From an uncultured Bacteroides sp. (lineage in GTDB: Bacteria; Bacteroidota; Bacteroidia; Bacteroidales; Bacteroidaceae), in contig NZ_CAUFUE010000022.1 in the NCBI RefSeq assembly GCF_959029255.1, forward strand, positions 1-64,000: 64,000 bases of DNA. The letters run 5' to 3'. Below, piece after piece: positions 62,185 to 64,000 of this stretch (positions within the stretch are counted from its first letter, which is position 1; each line of letters begins with the position of its first letter). The notes beneath the pieces were generated by a model. The model saw nothing but the letters and a program-made list of their open reading frames with translations, was not told the origin of the DNA and did no database searches. A program made the position numbers and the translations under genes.

Positions 62185-63108
62185 TTACAGTTTAAGTTGT
62201 TTTTTCTTTTTCTTCTTCTTTCTCAAAAAGGAATCATCGGGCATTTCATCAGCCGGGGCTGACAAACCGGAAAACAGACCGCCTAAACCTGTTATAAAAG
62301 AATTATCCGCTTTGTCGGGTGCTGATACTGATTTCTGAACAGGTGCGGTAACCGTCTGCTTATTGCTTCCGACTGTCGCCTGCCCTACATCCCCAAAACA
62401 TTTATCCAGTTTGGAGAAACTGAAATTACGGTCTATCTCCGAACCCTTGAACGTGTATTCGCCTTTGGAAAAGGATATGCCCTGTATCTCGCTTGTCTGC
62501 CCCTTATACTTGAACCGGATAGTAATACCCTTTTCCGCTAACCGCTCCTGTAACTGCCGCCAGTTCTTGGACTTCCCGATTTCATTCTTTACAGCGTTGT
62601 AAATCTCGTATTTCGATTTGTCCGGCTCTTTCAAGCGGTGCTGCTTCACCTGCTCTTTTCCACCAGCGAAATAAAGCCCGTGTTTGGCTTTCAGTTTCTT
62701 GCACACCTGTTCATTCCGGTACATATCGTTCCTGTCCGAAATGGTCTTGCCGTTGTTGTCTATGCGATTGAACACGATATGTACATGTGGATGTTCCCGG
62801 TCTTGATGGCGCACGATGATATACTGCGTATCGGTGATTTTCATTTCACGCATATACTCCTGTGCAAGCTGTATCATCTTCTCGTCTGTCAATTTGGGTG
62901 CATCCACTGCCGAATAACTTAGCGCAATATGTCCGACCGGCTTCTTCAAGTCGGGATTCATCCCGGTCTGCATACAGAAGCTGCGGATTATATCGCCCCG
63001 GCTTTCCGTCAATACCCCGTCCGCATGAAGCAAAGCCGCCTGTTCCTTGCCCAACACATAGTTTACGCAACCCTTAAACCTGCTTCCCTTTTTTATTTTT
63101 CCAATCAT
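62185..63108 (-). CDS. Relaxase/mobilization nuclease (MobP/BmgA-like)
   Basis: A 307-aa relaxase. Motif III, the histidine triad, is intact as HQDREHPHVHIVFNR; the N-terminal MIGKIKKGSRFKGCVNYVLG resembles the tyrosine-containing motif I region. A poly-lysine tail ends the protein (RKKKKKKKQLKL). It nicks the element's oriT and leads the strand into a recipient using another element's transfer machine. It overlaps the MobC-like gene by 35 nt and precedes the membrane-protein gene by 4 bp. Confidence 0.93.
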   Translation of the reverse strand: MIGKIKKGSRFKGCVNYVLGKEQAALLHADGVLTESRGDIIRSFCMQTGMNPDLKKPVGHIALSYSAVDAPKLTDEKMIQLAQEYMREMKITDTQYIIVRHQDREHPHVHIVFNRIDNNGKTISDRNDMYRNEQVCKKLKAKHGLYFAGGKEQVKQHRLKEPDKSKYEIYNAVKNEIGKSKNWRQLQERLAEKGITIRFKYKGQTSEIQGISFSKGEYTFKGSEIDRNFSFSKLDKCFGDVGQATVGSNKQTVTAPVQKSVSAPDKADNSFITGLGGLFSGLSAPADEMPDDSFLRKKKKKKKQLKL

Positions 63109-63457
63109 CCGACAACTGGTTTATAATTTCGACAATCCTGTTTTTGAGTTTCACCAGTTCCACCGCCACCAGTGCGAAACCTCCGGCATTCGCTCGGTGC
63201 GCCAGTTGGTTGATGTTGTTGGCTTCCCCTGCCAGCTTGCGGATGGTGTCCGCATCCTGCCTGTTCAGCCGGGGTATGACCTCTGCCGAAACAACCGCCT
63301 GCCGGACATACTCACTGACACGCAACCCGGCTTCCCCGGCTCGCTTCCTGATGGCATAATACTGCAACTCGGTCAGCTTCGTGCTGACTACCCGTTGCTG
63401 CTTCTCTATCCGTTTCTTTGCCGGACGTCCCCCCGGCTTATCCTTTATATTCGTCAT
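63074..63457 (-). CDS. MobC-like mobilization accessory protein
   Basis: A 127-aa basic protein with a ribbon-helix-helix-like N-terminal half (VVSTKLTELQYYAIRKRAGEAGLRVSEYVRQAVV) and the conserved MobC segment LAGEANNINQLAHRANAGG. It binds DNA near oriT and helps the relaxase. It is the first gene after the candidate oriT and overlaps the relaxase gene by 35 nt. Confidence 0.9.
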   Translation of the reverse strand: MTNIKDKPGGRPAKKRIEKQQRVVSTKLTELQYYAIRKRAGEAGLRVSEYVRQAVVSAEVIPRLNRQDADTIRKLAGEANNINQLAHRANAGGFALVAVELVKLKNRIVEIINQLSDDWKNKKGKQV

Positions 63458-63493
63458 AGGTTTTTACATTTAAATGGTATCTTAAAAATTGCG

Positions 63494-63592
63494 ACCAACG
63501 GGAGAAATTTTCTTTGCTGTCAAGCAAAGCAAGGTAGTTTCGGTTTACCGAAACATAACCTTGCTCTCCAAATTAAACCGCCTGCCGTTGGT
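63494..63592. other. Candidate oriT
   Basis: A 147-bp gap before the MobC-like gene. Outer arms ACCAACGG (63494) and CCGTTGGT (63585); inner CTTTGC (63512)/GCAAAG (63524); AGCAAGGT (63528)/ACCTTGCT (63558); and TTTCGG (63538)/CCGAAA (63548) with loop TTTA. Such stacked inverted repeats next to mob genes mark relaxosome sites. The nick site cannot be read. Confidence 0.55.
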
Positions 63593-63604
63593 AATCCTGC
63601 CGGA

Positions 63605-64000
63605 CTAAATGCCCCTGCCCCTTTTCTGTCTTGGGGCGGCACGTTGTCCGGTTTCCTGCTTTATCTCCTGCGCTTGGCTGGTGCTGTTCTTCTGTTCCTG
63701 CTTCCTGCCGCACAGGTAATCGTTCAAGTCCGAATACCCCCTGTAATTGTGCGAGAAGTCACGCACACGGTAGGAGTATTCCAATTCGATAGCCCGTGTC
63801 GCCTTATATCCCGTCTCGTCATTGTCAAGCATACAGTGGATACGTTCATACGGGTATAGCACGTCAATGGCTTTTGGCACGTTGACAGTCGAGTTAAGAA
63901 TAACATAGTCCTGCCTGTCAAGGTCGGGCATGGTCGGACAGTTCTTCATCCGGAGCGTGAGGAAAGAAAGATAATCCATAAAACCCTCGAATACCAAACA
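63605..64000 (-). CDS. Toprim-domain primase, C-terminal part (truncated by window)
   Basis: The last ~130 aa of a DNA primase-like protein; its start is beyond 64000 (the TTG at 63997 is internal). Toprim landmarks are VFEGFMDYLS and the D-x-D motif CMLDNDETGYKA. The C-terminal tail is basic and low complexity (RAAPRQKRGRGI). Such primases sit beside mob genes in Bacteroides mobilizable transposons and plasmids. Confidence 0.88.
   Translation of the reverse strand, partial: CLVFEGFMDYLSFLTLRMKNCPTMPDLDRQDYVILNSTVNVPKAIDVLYPYERIHCMLDNDETGYKATRAIELEYSYRVRDFSHNYRGYSDLNDYLCGRKQEQKNSTSQAQEIKQETGQRAAPRQKRGRGI

Overview
The window looks like a gut Bacteroides chromosome. The signs are SusC/SusD pairs, a hybrid two-component regulator, lipoproteins with the Bacteroidota lipobox, Bacteroides-type promoters (-7 box TAnnTTTG upstream of many genes) and few strong Shine-Dalgarno sites. 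The species cannot be settled from the sequence alone.

Region 1 (1-1.7 kb) holds a MNT/HEPN toxin-antitoxin pair and a cytidylate-kinase-like protein. Region 2 (1.7-30 kb) is a heparin/heparan sulfate polysaccharide utilization locus (PUL). On the minus strand it reads SusC, SusD, GH88, PL12 heparinase, 6-O-type sulfatase, DUF3604 lipoprotein, ROK sugar kinase, MFS transporter and PL15-type lyase. A second minus-strand block carries an unassigned alpha/alpha-toroid enzyme, the hybrid two-component sensor, an aldose-1-epimerase lipoprotein and an exported KdgF-like cupin. On the plus strand lie a second sulfatase (with HEAT-like C-terminus) and a PL13 heparinase I. Together they describe cleavage by lyases, import by SusCD, desulfation, removal of the unsaturated uronate, opening of that uronate, and phosphorylation of the amino sugar. 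Two promoters in this locus share a 20-bp-phased CTAAT-type direct repeat placed exactly 67 bp upstream of the -7 box, a strong candidate for the regulator's operator.

Region 3 (30-37.3 kb) is mostly housekeeping: a MATE exporter with a decayed partial copy beside it, lysS, gpsA, pgi and a HAD phosphatase, separated by long perfect or near-perfect inverted repeats. Region 4 (37.4-46.4 kb) is a second PUL controlled by an ECF sigma/FecR pair, with an STN-containing SusC, SusD, a small lipoprotein and a GH27 enzyme, so probably an alpha-galactoside system. Region 5 (46.4-56.1 kb) has tRNA-Arg(CCG), asnA, ung, lptD, and an envelope glycosylation cluster (ArnT-like, HD protein, GtrA, GT2), then ogt.

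Region 6 (56.1-64 kb) is accessory DNA. It starts with a DUF1016/YhcG-type nuclease gene bracketed by ~115-bp imperfect direct repeats, each lying only a few bases after a stop codon. Next come an HxlR regulator, an oxidoreductase, a degenerate metallo-beta-lactamase-fold protein and a PPOX-type flavoprotein. The right end is part of a mobilizable element: an RteC-like protein broken by a frame change at A7, an excisionase-like HTH protein, a membrane protein, a relaxase, a MobC-like protein, a hairpin-rich oriT candidate and the end of a Toprim primase that runs off the window.
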